64,000 bases of DNA from Flavobacterium zepuense. Its GTDB lineage: Bacteria; Bacteroidota; Bacteroidia; Flavobacteriales; Flavobacteriaceae. Below, piece after piece: positions 52,567-60,917 of this stretch. The position numbers and the translations under genes were made by a program. Position 1 is the first letter of the stretch. Each line of letters opens with the position of its first letter. Below the pieces are notes generated by a model. That model was not told the origin of the DNA, made no database searches, and was given only the letters and a program-made list of their open reading frames with translations. The DNA is taken from the NCBI RefSeq assembly GCF_007097145.1, contig NZ_VJVZ01000005.1, forward strand, positions 1 through 64,000. Reading direction: 5' to 3'.

Positions 52567-53733
52567 ATGAAAGAAAACAGCAAAATAGTTAATAGGGCAC
52601 AGGTAAATTATAATTTAGAAGATTTACTTGAACGTAAGCCTATTGTGCTTGATGATAAGGCAATATCTACGCAGTTAAAAGATAAGATTGTTTTAATTAC
52701 AGGCGCGGCCGGTTCTATAGGCAGCGAACTGGTTAGGCAGGTGCTTAAATTTTCGCCGCGCAGTATTATATTGCTCGATCAGGCGGAAACTCCACTGTAC
52801 CTTCTTTCGCTTGAAATTGAAGAAATTGCCCTGCATACTGCGATTGCATCGGTTTTGTGTGATATTACCCGAAAGGACGCCTTAAACGAAGTTTTTAAAA
52901 AATATAGTCCGGATGTTGTATACCACGCAGCAGCCTATAAGCATGTGCCAATGCTGGAAGATAACCCCGTACAGGCTGTGCTGGCTAATGTGTTGGGTAC
53001 TAAAAATGTGGCTGATTTAGTTGCGGCCTACAATGTGGCTACCTTTGTAATGATCTCTACAGATAAAGCGGTTAATCCCGGCAGTGTTATGGGCGCCAGT
53101 AAGCTTATTGCCGAAAAATACGTTCAGGCGTTGCATAACAAATTAAAGCAGGAGGGTAAATCCTTAAACAGGTATATAACCACTCGTTTTGGCAACGTGT
53201 TGGGTTCTAATGGGTCGGTAGTGCCGGTTTTTACCAGGCAAATACAGGCAGGTGGGCCGGTAACGCTTACAGATGCCGAGATTTCGCGGTATTTTATGAC
53301 CATTCAGGAGGCATGCCAGCTCGTTCTGGAAGCCGGGGCCATGGGGCAGGATGCCGAGATATTTGTTTTTTATATGGGTAAACAAATTAAGATATTAGAT
53401 TTGGCGCATAAAATGATACGCCTTGCAGGCCTGGAACCCAACAAGGATATTGCCATTAAAATAACGGGGCTAAGGCCCGGCGAAAAGCTAAACGAAGAGC
53501 TTATAAATGATAAGGCTGTAGTGTTGGCTACTCATAATGAATATGTTATGATATCTCAGGAAGAGCCCATGGATTTTTCTTTTGTTTTTGAAAGTATAGA
53601 ACGTATGGTAAAATTTGCCAAAGATTATAAGTTTTATGAAACCGTAGCCGAAATGAAAAAAATGATACCCGATTTTAGAAGTAAAAACTCACAGTATCAA
53701 ATTTTTGATGATACGCAAAACAATACCCTTTGA
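52567..53733 (+). CDS. UDP-N-acetylglucosamine 4,6-dehydratase-like protein (PglF/CapD type, soluble form)
   Basis: A 388-residue SDR: 'ITGAAGSIGSELVRQVL' (NAD site), 'HAAAYKHVPMLEDNP' and 'ISTDKAVNPGSVMGASKLIAEKY', in which Met stands where most SDRs have the catalytic Tyr, as in PglF/FlmA/CapD dehydratases. Later come 'TRFGNVLGSNGSVVPVF' and 'GLRPGEKLNEEL'. PglF and CapD normally carry four N-terminal helices; this protein has only a ~50-residue soluble leader before the NAD site. It would supply UDP-4-keto-6-deoxy sugar to the PglE-like aminotransferase upstream. Confidence 0.9.
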   Translation: MKENSKIVNRAQVNYNLEDLLERKPIVLDDKAISTQLKDKIVLITGAAGSIGSELVRQVLKFSPRSIILLDQAETPLYLLSLEIEEIALHTAIASVLCDITRKDALNEVFKKYSPDVVYHAAAYKHVPMLEDNPVQAVLANVLGTKNVADLVAAYNVATFVMISTDKAVNPGSVMGASKLIAEKYVQALHNKLKQEGKSLNRYITTRFGNVLGSNGSVVPVFTRQIQAGGPVTLTDAEISRYFMTIQEACQLVLEAGAMGQDAEIFVFYMGKQIKILDLAHKMIRLAGLEPNKDIAIKITGLRPGEKLNEELINDKAVVLATHNEYVMISQEEPMDFSFVFESIERMVKFAKDYKFYETVAEMKKMIPDFRSKNSQYQIFDDTQNNTL

Positions 53734-53779
53734 TAATCATTATAAAATGTTAACATCTTTTAAATGTCGACAAAAATAG

Positions 53780-53787
53780 TATCTTTG
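53780..53787 (+). promoter_or_regulatory. -7 promoter box of the export operon (TATCTTTG)
   Basis: Exact TAnnTTTG match, 56 bp before the export lipoprotein start at 53844. The transcript would begin near 53793, close to the alternative ATG at 53805. Confidence 0.55.
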
Positions 53788-53843
53788 CGCAAGGGCATAA
53801 AAAGATGTTATTACCACCCAGTAAAACAAATAGCAAGCAACAA

Positions 53844-54605
53844 ATGATAAAAAAGATTGGATTACTACTTGTAATCGTTTTAGTATTCAGTTCATGCGCA
53901 TCAAGGAAAAAAATGGCTTATTTTCAAAACATCGCAGAGGTGTCTTCAGACAGGCTTTACGAGACCACTTTACAGCCTGATGACGAGCTTCAGATCATTG
54001 TAAACGCACCTGCACCCAACCAGGAACTTGCAGCCCCTTTTAATATGACAACCCTTACACCTATTGAAGGTGGCGGTACTGCCAGCACAACAGAAGGGCG
54101 TACATACCTTTTAGATAATAAAGGCGAGATAATTATGCCTTTAGTGGGTAAAATAAAATTATCAGGCCTTACCCATGAACAGGCACTTCAAAAACTTAAT
54201 GAGGAAATAAGTAAATATATAATTAACCCAATTGTAAGCTTTAAGATAATTAATTTTAAAGTTACCGTTATTGGCGATGTGGGCAAACCGGGCAGTATTC
54301 CTGTAACGGGCGAAAGGATTACCTTACCGGAGGCTATAGCCCAGGCGGGGGATCTTTCTATATACGGTATCCGTACCAATATTATGGTTATTAGGGAGGT
54401 AGATGGTAAAAAGACGTATAACTATGTGGATTTTACAAAAGCTGATTTTATGAATTCTGAATATTATTACCTTGCACAAAACGACCTGGTAGTAGTAGAA
54501 CCTAACAAGGTTAAGAGAAATTCATCTGCTTTAGGAAGAGAAGTTACTATAGCTGTTTCTGTAATAGGTGTAATCTTAAGTGTAATTACCATTGCAACAC
54601 GATAA
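53844..54605 (+). CDS. wza: Outer-membrane polysaccharide export lipoprotein (Wza/OPX)
   Basis: A 253-residue outer-membrane polysaccharide export protein. The start at 53844 puts 'MIKKIGLLLVIVLVFSSC' first, with the lipidated Cys18; an ATG at 53805 would add 13 unneeded residues. The polysaccharide export domain ('LQPDDELQIIVNAPAPNQE', 'YLLDNKGEIIMPLVGKIKLSGLTHEQA') is followed by a SLBB-like domain ('FKVTVIGDVGKPGSIPVTGERITLPEAIAQAG'). A C-terminal hydrophobic helix ('VTIAVSVIGVILSVITIAT') probably spans the membrane. OPX proteins form the periplasm/outer-membrane channel and work with Wzc, whose gene follows 3 bp later. Confidence 0.95.
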   Translation: MIKKIGLLLVIVLVFSSCASRKKMAYFQNIAEVSSDRLYETTLQPDDELQIIVNAPAPNQELAAPFNMTTLTPIEGGGTASTTEGRTYLLDNKGEIIMPLVGKIKLSGLTHEQALQKLNEEISKYIINPIVSFKIINFKVTVIGDVGKPGSIPVTGERITLPEAIAQAGDLSIYGIRTNIMVIREVDGKKTYNYVDFTKADFMNSEYYYLAQNDLVVVEPNKVKRNSSALGREVTIAVSVIGVILSVITIATR

Positions 54606-54608
54606 TAT

Positions 54609-57005
54609 ATGAGCGAAATTTCAAAAGATAAAAACGTAGATATTTCAAGCTTTAATAATAACCAGGTAGATATTAAACAAATTCTTGGGCAGTACATTAT
54701 CCACTGGAAATGGTTTGCACTTAGCGCCATTGTTTGTGTAATAGCTGCGTCGGTTTATTTAAGGTATGTGTCGCCTATGTATAACATATCGGCTACCATA
54801 TTAATTAAAGACGATAAAAAAGGAGGCCTTGCATCAGAGCTTTCCGCTTTTAGCGAATTAGGCGTTATTAAAGGTGTAAAAAGTAATACCAGTAATGAGT
54901 TAGAGCTTTTGCGCACGCGCTCGCTTGCTAAAAAAACGGTTAAAGAGCTGGAACTTAACGTTACTTATTTTCAGGAAGGGCGTTTTGCAAAAAAAGAGAT
55001 GTATAAAAATATGCCCATAAAGGCAAGTTTTTTTAATACTACCGATGATTTTCTTACAAGGGGCTTAGGTACTTTTATAATACAGGTTAAAAGCCCTACA
55101 AAATTTGACCTTCTTAATGCTAAAGAGGTTAAAATTGGTGAATACTCATTTGGCCAGGCCATAAAAATGGACAGGGCTACCATGGTAATTACCAATACTT
55201 ACAATAAAAAAGAAGCCAGTAAATCTACTTTCATAATCAGTATTGGCGGTTTAGAAAGTGTAGCCTCTGCATACCGTGGCAGGCTAAATGTTTCTAAAGG
55301 TAATGAGGAAACCAGTATTTTAACGCTTTCTATAGTAGACCCTATTAAAGAAAGGGGTATTGATTACATTAATGCAATTATTGATAATTACAACCAGGAA
55401 GCTATTGATGATAAAAACGAAGTAGCAAGAAAAACGGATACTTTTATTAACCAAAGGCTGGACTCTATTACCCGCGACCTTGATATGGTTGAAATGGGTA
55501 TCGAAGGCTTTAAAAAAGAAAACAGGATAACCGACCTTGTTGCTGATGCCGGTGTGTTTTTGGAGAGTAACTCAAGCTATGAGAACAGTGCCCTTACTAA
55601 CCAAACACAAATAACGGTGGTAGAGGTAATGCTTGATTTCTTAAAAAAGAGTACTATTGACGATGTTATTCCGGATAATATAGTACCAAGCGGCGATGCT
55701 GCACCCTTGGTGTCAGAATATAACAGGCTTGTACTGGCAAGGCAGCGCTATAAAAATAGCGGTACGGAGGCTAACCCTACGGTTATCTTTAACAACCAGC
55801 AAATTGAGGCTATAAAGAGAAATATTACTGAGAGCCTTATTAACCTTAAGCGCTCTTTACAAGTTTCGCAAAAAGACCTTGAGCGCCAGGAAAGTATACT
55901 TGGAGGTAAAATTAAAAAATACCCTACTCAGGAGCGTGAGTACAGGACGCGCAGCAGGCAGCAAACTGTAATAGAAGCCCTTTACCTGTATTTGTTACAA
56001 AAGAGGGAAGAGAATGCTATTAGCATGAATGTAACGGCGCCAAACTCTAAAATTATAGATGAGGCATATGCTAACCCATCGCCTATATCGCCTAAAAAGA
56101 ATGTTATTTACCTTGGTGCATTTATATTTGGCTTATTTGTACCATTTAGCCTTTTATATGCTAAACAGTTATTAGATAATAAAATACACAGCGTTAAAGA
56201 CCTGGAAGACCTTTCTGTTCCATACCTTGGTGATGTACCTAAATCAGAGTTTAACAGCGAGCTTATAAGCCAGCACAGCCGTTCGGCTACAGCAGAGAGT
56301 TTACGTATCATACGTACTAACCTTGAGTTTATGCTTGCCAATATACCTGATGGAAGGGCCAAAACCATATTTGTTACGTCTACCATTCCTAAAGAGGGTA
56401 AAACATTTATATCGGTTAACTTAGCGGCTACACTGGCGCTTACCGGTAAAAAAGTTTTATTGATAGCGATGGACATCAGGAACCCTAAGCTGGATGAGTA
56501 TATTAATGTACCATCTAAAGGTTTAACCAACTACCTTTCTTCTAAAGAAACAGATATTGATAAGTATATCTTTAAACAGGATGGTTTTGAGAACTTTTAT
56601 GTATTGCCCCCGGGTATCATTCCGCCTAACCCTGCCGAGTTGCTTATGAGCAACAAAGTAGCCGAACTGTTTGAAAAGCTTAAAGACGAATATGATTACC
56701 TTGTTGTAGATACAGCGCCGGTAAGCCTTGTTACCGATACAATGATACTGGCTCATTTTGCCGATACCTTTGTGTATGTAACCCGCGCCAACCACCTTGA
56801 TAAACGTATGCTTGCATTACCTGAAACGCTATATAGGGAGGGCAAACTGCCGGGAATGGCAATGTTGCTTAATGATACCGGCAGCGAAAAAGGCTATGGT
56901 TACGGGTATGGCTACGGCTACGGATATGGTTACGGATATGGCTACGGACCGGATATACAAAAACCAAAGACTTGGAAAGACAAGATTTTCGGGAAGAGAA
57001 AATAG
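54609..57005 (+). CDS. wzc: Tyrosine-protein kinase / polysaccharide co-polymerase (Wzc)
   Basis: A 798-residue inner-membrane BY-kinase that controls polymer length and export with the OPX protein. Wzz domain with helices near residues 35-55 and 500-520, a long coiled periplasmic part, a GNVR-like segment, then the cytoplasmic kinase. The kinase shows Walker A 'STIPKEGKT' (Lys598), Walker A' 'LLIAMDIRNPK' and Walker B 'YLVVDTAPVSLV'. Autophosphorylated tyrosines normally cluster at the C-terminus. Here residues 762-779 are nine Gly-Tyr units in a row, followed by a basic tail. The phosphatase encoded next, on the opposite strand, should remove these phosphates. Confidence 0.96.
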   Translation: MSEISKDKNVDISSFNNNQVDIKQILGQYIIHWKWFALSAIVCVIAASVYLRYVSPMYNISATILIKDDKKGGLASELSAFSELGVIKGVKSNTSNELELLRTRSLAKKTVKELELNVTYFQEGRFAKKEMYKNMPIKASFFNTTDDFLTRGLGTFIIQVKSPTKFDLLNAKEVKIGEYSFGQAIKMDRATMVITNTYNKKEASKSTFIISIGGLESVASAYRGRLNVSKGNEETSILTLSIVDPIKERGIDYINAIIDNYNQEAIDDKNEVARKTDTFINQRLDSITRDLDMVEMGIEGFKKENRITDLVADAGVFLESNSSYENSALTNQTQITVVEVMLDFLKKSTIDDVIPDNIVPSGDAAPLVSEYNRLVLARQRYKNSGTEANPTVIFNNQQIEAIKRNITESLINLKRSLQVSQKDLERQESILGGKIKKYPTQEREYRTRSRQQTVIEALYLYLLQKREENAISMNVTAPNSKIIDEAYANPSPISPKKNVIYLGAFIFGLFVPFSLLYAKQLLDNKIHSVKDLEDLSVPYLGDVPKSEFNSELISQHSRSATAESLRIIRTNLEFMLANIPDGRAKTIFVTSTIPKEGKTFISVNLAATLALTGKKVLLIAMDIRNPKLDEYINVPSKGLTNYLSSKETDIDKYIFKQDGFENFYVLPPGIIPPNPAELLMSNKVAELFEKLKDEYDYLVVDTAPVSLVTDTMILAHFADTFVYVTRANHLDKRMLALPETLYREGKLPGMAMLLNDTGSEKGYGYGYGYGYGYGYGYGYGPDIQKPKTWKDKIFGKRK
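56892..56945 (+). repeat. In-frame 6-bp tandem repeat encoding (Gly-Tyr)9
   Basis: Nine consecutive GGN-TAY codon pairs at the 3' end of wzc. Third positions vary (GGC/GGT/GGG/GGA, TAT/TAC), so it is not a pure microsatellite and seems held by selection on protein sequence. It encodes the Tyr cluster of the kinase. Confidence 0.85.
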
Positions 57006-57030
57006 AAAGGGGAAACCCCAATTGAAATAA

Positions 57031-57067
57031 AAAAACACCTTCTTTACATGCTAAAGAAGGTGTTTTT
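57031..57067. terminator. Bidirectional terminator inside the 3' end of cpsB
   Basis: AAAAACACCTTCTTTA (57031-57046) and TAAAGAAGGTGTTTTT (57052-57067) form a perfect 16-bp stem with a CATGC loop. It terminates wzc on the plus strand and cpsB on the minus strand. The last codons and stop of cpsB (57044-57046) lie in the stem. Confidence 0.88.
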
Positions 57068-57781
57068 ATTTAATGCGGTTATTAAAGGCGCGGTGTTTTT
57101 TAAGAGCACCGGGTTTTTATAGGCCTGTACGTGCCTGTCGTGGTGGGTGTCAGATCCGGTAAAGTCTATCATGCTCTCTTCCAGCAGTTTTTTGGCAATA
57201 TCTGCAACCGGCTTGCCATAATATCCTGTAACCGATAAAAGGTTAAGCTGAAAAAGGCATCCCACTTTTTTTAGCTTGGTGTATTCTTCCGGTTTAAAAT
57301 GGTAAAATAAATAACGCTCCGGGTGGGCAAGTACAGGTTTGTACCCTTCAAGCTGCAACTGGTATACAATATCGTATAACTGTATAGGTGGATTTAGGTA
57401 GGACATCTCTACCAAAACATAATTATCTTTTAGTGTAAGCAGCGGCTCTGTTTTTAAGAGGTTTAAAAACACTTCGTCCATAAGGTATTCTGCGGCAGCT
57501 TTAAAAGGCATGGTGTGGCCATGCTGCTCTAAATACAGTTTGGTGGTGGTTTCTTTAGTAGTAATGCCCTGGCGGGTATTATTCCATACTCCTGTAAGTA
57601 CGTGGGGCGTGGTTATAAACTGACCAAAACCATAGCCTTTAAGGCTTTGTATAAGCGCAATGGTATTGCTCTCGTCTTTAGAGCCATCGTCTATACCCGG
57701 CAGCAGATGCGAGTGTATATCTACATACCCGTCAGGTATCAGGTCGGCTAAGCGGGGTTTTGGCTTATTAAAGAAAAACAC
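57044..57781 (-). CDS. PHP-type tyrosine-protein phosphatase (CpsB/YwqE)
   Basis: A 245-residue metal-dependent phosphatase of the polymerase-and-histidinol-phosphatase fold that removes phosphate from BY-kinases. Metal ligands are visible: His23 and His25 in 'DIHSHLLPGIDDGS' with Asp31/Asp32, 'TTPHVLTG', 'VLAHPERYLFYH' and 'FTGSDTHHDRHV'. Its kinase partner is Wzc, whose gene ends 39 bp away on the opposite strand. Kinase and phosphatase genes thus converge on one terminator, with separate promoters, so their levels can be set independently. Confidence 0.93.
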   Translation of the reverse strand: MFFFNKPKPRLADLIPDGYVDIHSHLLPGIDDGSKDESNTIALIQSLKGYGFGQFITTPHVLTGVWNNTRQGITTKETTTKLYLEQHGHTMPFKAAAEYLMDEVFLNLLKTEPLLTLKDNYVLVEMSYLNPPIQLYDIVYQLQLEGYKPVLAHPERYLFYHFKPEEYTKLKKVGCLFQLNLLSVTGYYGKPVADIAKKLLEESMIDFTGSDTHHDRHVQAYKNPVLLKNTAPLITALNKNTFFSM

Positions 57782-57807
57782 GGTAGTATGATTTAGGGGT
57801 TATCTAA

Positions 57808-57815
57808 CAAAAATA
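57808..57815 (-). promoter_or_regulatory. -7 promoter box of cpsB (TATTTTTG, minus strand)
   Basis: Exact TAnnTTTG match on the minus strand, 26 bp upstream of the cpsB start at 57781. Confidence 0.5.
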
Positions 57816-57843
57816 ATCATTATTAACCAACCTTTAGATACTA

Positions 57844-58977
57844 TTATGCGTTATGCAGCCTTTTTTTGGTATTTGCGTTTAACGCCCTCATTAAAAGAAT
57901 GGCAACTAAGGCTATAAGTGGCAGTACAATTAAAAAGTAAGGCTTGGTTATAACGATCACTAAGTATAGCGCCATGCAGGCAAAGCACACATAAATCGTT
58001 GTCTTAACTGCCGTATACCTGCCCAGGAAGATAAAAAATATAAGCAGCAGGAAAAGCGGATTGATGAGCAGGGCGTTGTAGTTTAACGCGATTTCTTGAT
58101 GGTAGGAGTACAGCCCAACAAAGGTAAAAAACACGCCCAGCAGCCCGAAAACAGCTATTAACGACCTTTGCACTACTATGTTCCTGGAAAAATACATTAA
58201 TGCAAGGCAGATGATTATCCAGGTATAAAAGTTATTCCATACCGATATGCTCTCACTGCCAATGGCTTTGTAAGCTGTTACGGTAGGCTGTGCAAGCGGC
58301 CCTGTTGTTGTTTTGGTATTGGCTACGCCCTGTAAAAGCTGGTTGGGCAGGAAGAGCTTATACTGCTCCATATCGGTCTTGTGGCCAAAGATAAGGCTGA
58401 TGCCCAGGTTTTCGTAAAAGCTGCTGTTTAGCCTTTCGTATATTATTTCACGGTTGGTTTTGCCGGCATCATCATTTTTCATTGATATCCCTCCCGGTAT
58501 GTATCTGGTAAAAATATCGCCTACCATAGTGGTGCAGTTGCGGTCGAAAAACTTATAGGTATAAAAACGCTTATCAGAATTTAACGTGGTGGTAAGCTCG
58601 TTGTATATCTGCTGCTTTTGTGTGGGGGAGAGGTTAAGCTGCTGCTCCAGCACATCGCGGTTGTAGTATTGGTAAGTGTATACAAAGTCTTCATAAGAGC
58701 TGGCAGAAACAAAATACTGTAAATCGCCTTTTACAAATTTGAGGTAAAAGTTAGGGGTGCTAAAATCAAACGTACCAAAGTTATACACCACATCCAGGTT
58801 TGCGGCAGGATCGTGAACCCTAACGGCGGTGTGCCCAAAAACCGAGTACAGCTCGTTGCCGGGCCCGCAGGTTATCAGGGTTATATTTGCCTGTGGCGAC
58901 AGTGGAATTTGTGCCGAAGCTGTAGTGGTAATAAATAAGGTTACAAGTAAAAGCAGAGCAACTTTTAATGTGCGCAT
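57844..58977 (-). CDS. DUF4105-family (Lnb-like) periplasmic/membrane protein
   Basis: A 377-residue protein with a signal peptide (to 'TTTASAQ'), then a DUF4105 domain: 'ITCGPGNELYSVFGHTAVRVHDP' with a Cys/His pair, 'YNFGTFDFSTPNFYLKFVKGDL' and 'KFFDRNCTTMVGDIF'. Four C-terminal helices (~250-370) follow. DUF4105 is the N-terminal domain of Lnb, the enzyme assigned to lipoprotein N-acylation in Bacteroides, an organism group without classical Lnt. The Cys-His residues fit an acyl-transfer or hydrolase active site. It starts 13 bp after the stop of the PorV-like gene on the same strand, so the two form an operon. Confidence 0.85.
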   Translation of the reverse strand: MRTLKVALLLLVTLFITTTASAQIPLSPQANITLITCGPGNELYSVFGHTAVRVHDPAANLDVVYNFGTFDFSTPNFYLKFVKGDLQYFVSASSYEDFVYTYQYYNRDVLEQQLNLSPTQKQQIYNELTTTLNSDKRFYTYKFFDRNCTTMVGDIFTRYIPGGISMKNDDAGKTNREIIYERLNSSFYENLGISLIFGHKTDMEQYKLFLPNQLLQGVANTKTTTGPLAQPTVTAYKAIGSESISVWNNFYTWIIICLALMYFSRNIVVQRSLIAVFGLLGVFFTFVGLYSYHQEIALNYNALLINPLFLLLIFFIFLGRYTAVKTTIYVCFACMALYLVIVITKPYFLIVLPLIALVAILLMRALNANTKKRLHNA

Positions 58978-58990
58978 TGGTGGTGAGGTT

Positions 58991-60094
58991 TTATCGCCTA
59001 AAGATACCTAAATCTACTTTAAGAGAAAAAATATTAGAGTATAAAGCTACACTCTGGTCGCCAATATCGGTAAGGGCATAATCTACCGATATGCCTTTGT
59101 ATTTAAAGCCCAGGCCAATATTGGGCTGAAAGCTCAGGCTGGTAGAGTTGTCAATTTGTTTTTCATTTTGAAAGTTACCCACGCCACCGCGAAGGAAAAC
59201 AAGGTCTAAATAACCAAATTCAAAACCTACGGCCGGGTCGATGCTTACAAAATCAAGGTTAACAATATCGTTGGTCTTAAAAAACTGCATGTTCATGTTA
59301 GCGGCTACAAGCAGGCTGTAATCGTAATGAAAGATGAATTTTTTAGAGATACCCAACTGTGCTTTGGGCAGTGTGATCTCACTTGTTTCGGGGAGTTCCT
59401 GGTTTTGGCCATCTACGGCACCGCTTACGGTTGCATACTCATCTTCATCAATAGCCCAAACATTGTATGTGGTAGTGATATCACGAAGCATAAGGCCGAA
59501 TTTCCATTCGCTCCTGGTTTGGTACTGAAAACCAAGATCAAAACCAAAACCCCACGAGTTGGCAAATTTACCTATTACACGGCGTATAACCTTGGCGTTT
59601 ACACCATAGGTAAAGCCATCTAAAGGTGCGGCACGGGCGTAGGATACCGTCATGCCATAATCGGCAGCCGAGAAAAGGCTGATACGGTTATAATCTATGT
59701 TACCCTGGTCGTCTATTAATTGTGTGGTATTTAAGATGTCATCTACCCCAAAACGGATGATAGATACCCCAAGGGCACTCTTTCTGTCTTCCAGCGGCAT
59801 AGCAAAAGCGGCATAATCATACTGGGCAATATTGGCAAAATAACTGGCGTGCATAAGGCCAAGCTGCTTATCTTCAACCGCCATAAGGCCTGCGGGGTTC
59901 CAGTAACCGGAGTTTACATCGGCAGTATGGGCAGTAACGGCATTGCTCATTCCCAGCGCAGCGGCATCTACCCCAATGCTCATAAACTCATTGGAGTACT
60001 TTCTAACGGCCTGGCTGTGAGCAAGAAATGGAATGTAGAGGAATAAAATAAAAAGTAACTTTCTCAATGCTGTTATTTTGTGCAAATATGACAT
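58991..60094 (-). CDS. PorV/PorQ-family T9SS-related outer-membrane protein
   Basis: A 367-residue FadL-like beta-barrel protein. It has a signal peptide ending near 'FLAHSQ', then 'FMSIGVDAAALGMSNAVTAHTADVNSGYWNPAGL', the opening motif of PorV/PorQ proteins, and ends with 'YSNIFSLKVDLGIF', a C-terminal aromatic beta-strand. PorV is the shuttle and PorQ an accessory outer-membrane protein of type IX secretion; this protein is closest in outline to the PorV2-type paralogue found in Flavobacteria. Other T9SS core genes are not in the window. Three T9SS substrates are, at 3-779, 2428-4638 and 11624-12643. Confidence 0.8.
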   Translation of the reverse strand: MSYLHKITALRKLLFILFLYIPFLAHSQAVRKYSNEFMSIGVDAAALGMSNAVTAHTADVNSGYWNPAGLMAVEDKQLGLMHASYFANIAQYDYAAFAMPLEDRKSALGVSIIRFGVDDILNTTQLIDDQGNIDYNRISLFSAADYGMTVSYARAAPLDGFTYGVNAKVIRRVIGKFANSWGFGFDLGFQYQTRSEWKFGLMLRDITTTYNVWAIDEDEYATVSGAVDGQNQELPETSEITLPKAQLGISKKFIFHYDYSLLVAANMNMQFFKTNDIVNLDFVSIDPAVGFEFGYLDLVFLRGGVGNFQNEKQIDNSTSLSFQPNIGLGFKYKGISVDYALTDIGDQSVALYSNIFSLKVDLGIFRR

Positions 60095-60138
60095 AAAATT
60101 CTCAATTACTAAACTCCAATTCTATTAACTTATTGTGT

Positions 60139-60146
60139 TAACTTTG
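60139..60146 (+). promoter_or_regulatory. -7 promoter box of pssA (TAACTTTG)
   Basis: Exact TAnnTTTG match, 22 bp before the pssA start at 60169, in the divergent region shared with the PorV-like gene. Confidence 0.55.
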
Positions 60147-60168
60147 TGCATATAAAAAATTACCAGCT

Positions 60169-60915
60169 ATGTCTTTTAAGAAACATGTACCTAACCTTGT
60201 AACCCTGCTTAACCTTACAAGCGGCCTTATAGCCCTTGTGTATGCTTTTGACACAAACTGGCAAATGGCTTTTTTATGGGTATGTATAGGTATATTTTTT
60301 GATTTTTGGGATGGCTTTTTTGCACGCATCTTTAAAGTGCAAAGCGAGCTTGGCTTACAGCTGGACTCCCTTGCCGATATGGTTACCAGTGGTGTTGTGC
60401 CGGGCATGATAATGTTCCAGATGCTGGTAGGCATAGCCGATAACCAGGAGGAGTACAACCTTAGCCCCGATAATTTTTACCTGGGCATGCTGCCTTACGT
60501 GGGTTTTATAATCACGCTTGCCTCTTGCTACAGGCTTGCGAAATTTAATATTGACACCCGCCAGACCGACTCTTTTATAGGGCTGCCTACACCGGCAAAC
60601 GCCCTGTTTATTATGAGCCTGCCTGTTATACAGGCGCACAGCGACGGTACCGGTTATGTATTCTCATTGCTTAGTAACCCGTATGTGCTTATAGCCATAA
60701 GCCTGCTTAGCGCCTTTATGCTTAACAGCGAAATACGCCTGTTCTCCTTAAAAATTAAGTATTTTAACTGGGATACCAACAAAACACAAATTATCTTTTT
60801 AATCGTATCGGTTATACTGCTGTTCTTACTGCAATATTCGGCCATACCGTTAATTATATTGTTTTATGTGGGGCTATCGGCTATTATGGGTAAATATACC
60901 GCCAAAGCCGCATAA
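60169..60915 (+). CDS. pssA: CDP-diacylglycerol-serine O-phosphatidyltransferase
   Basis: Makes phosphatidylserine, the precursor of phosphatidylethanolamine, in the inner membrane. The 248-residue protein has about seven helices and the CDP-alcohol phosphotransferase signature in full: Asp48, Gly49, Ala52, Arg53, Gly62, Asp66 and Asp70 in 'DGFFARIFKVQSELGLQLDS'. The opening 'FKKHVPNLVTLLNLTSGLIA' is typical of PssA. The next two genes follow at 2 and 6 bp, so it leads a three-gene envelope operon. Confidence 0.94.
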   Translation: MSFKKHVPNLVTLLNLTSGLIALVYAFDTNWQMAFLWVCIGIFFDFWDGFFARIFKVQSELGLQLDSLADMVTSGVVPGMIMFQMLVGIADNQEEYNLSPDNFYLGMLPYVGFIITLASCYRLAKFNIDTRQTDSFIGLPTPANALFIMSLPVIQAHSDGTGYVFSLLSNPYVLIAISLLSAFMLNSEIRLFSLKIKYFNWDTNKTQIIFLIVSVILLFLLQYSAIPLIILFYVGLSAIMGKYTAKAA

Positions 60916-60917
60916 CC

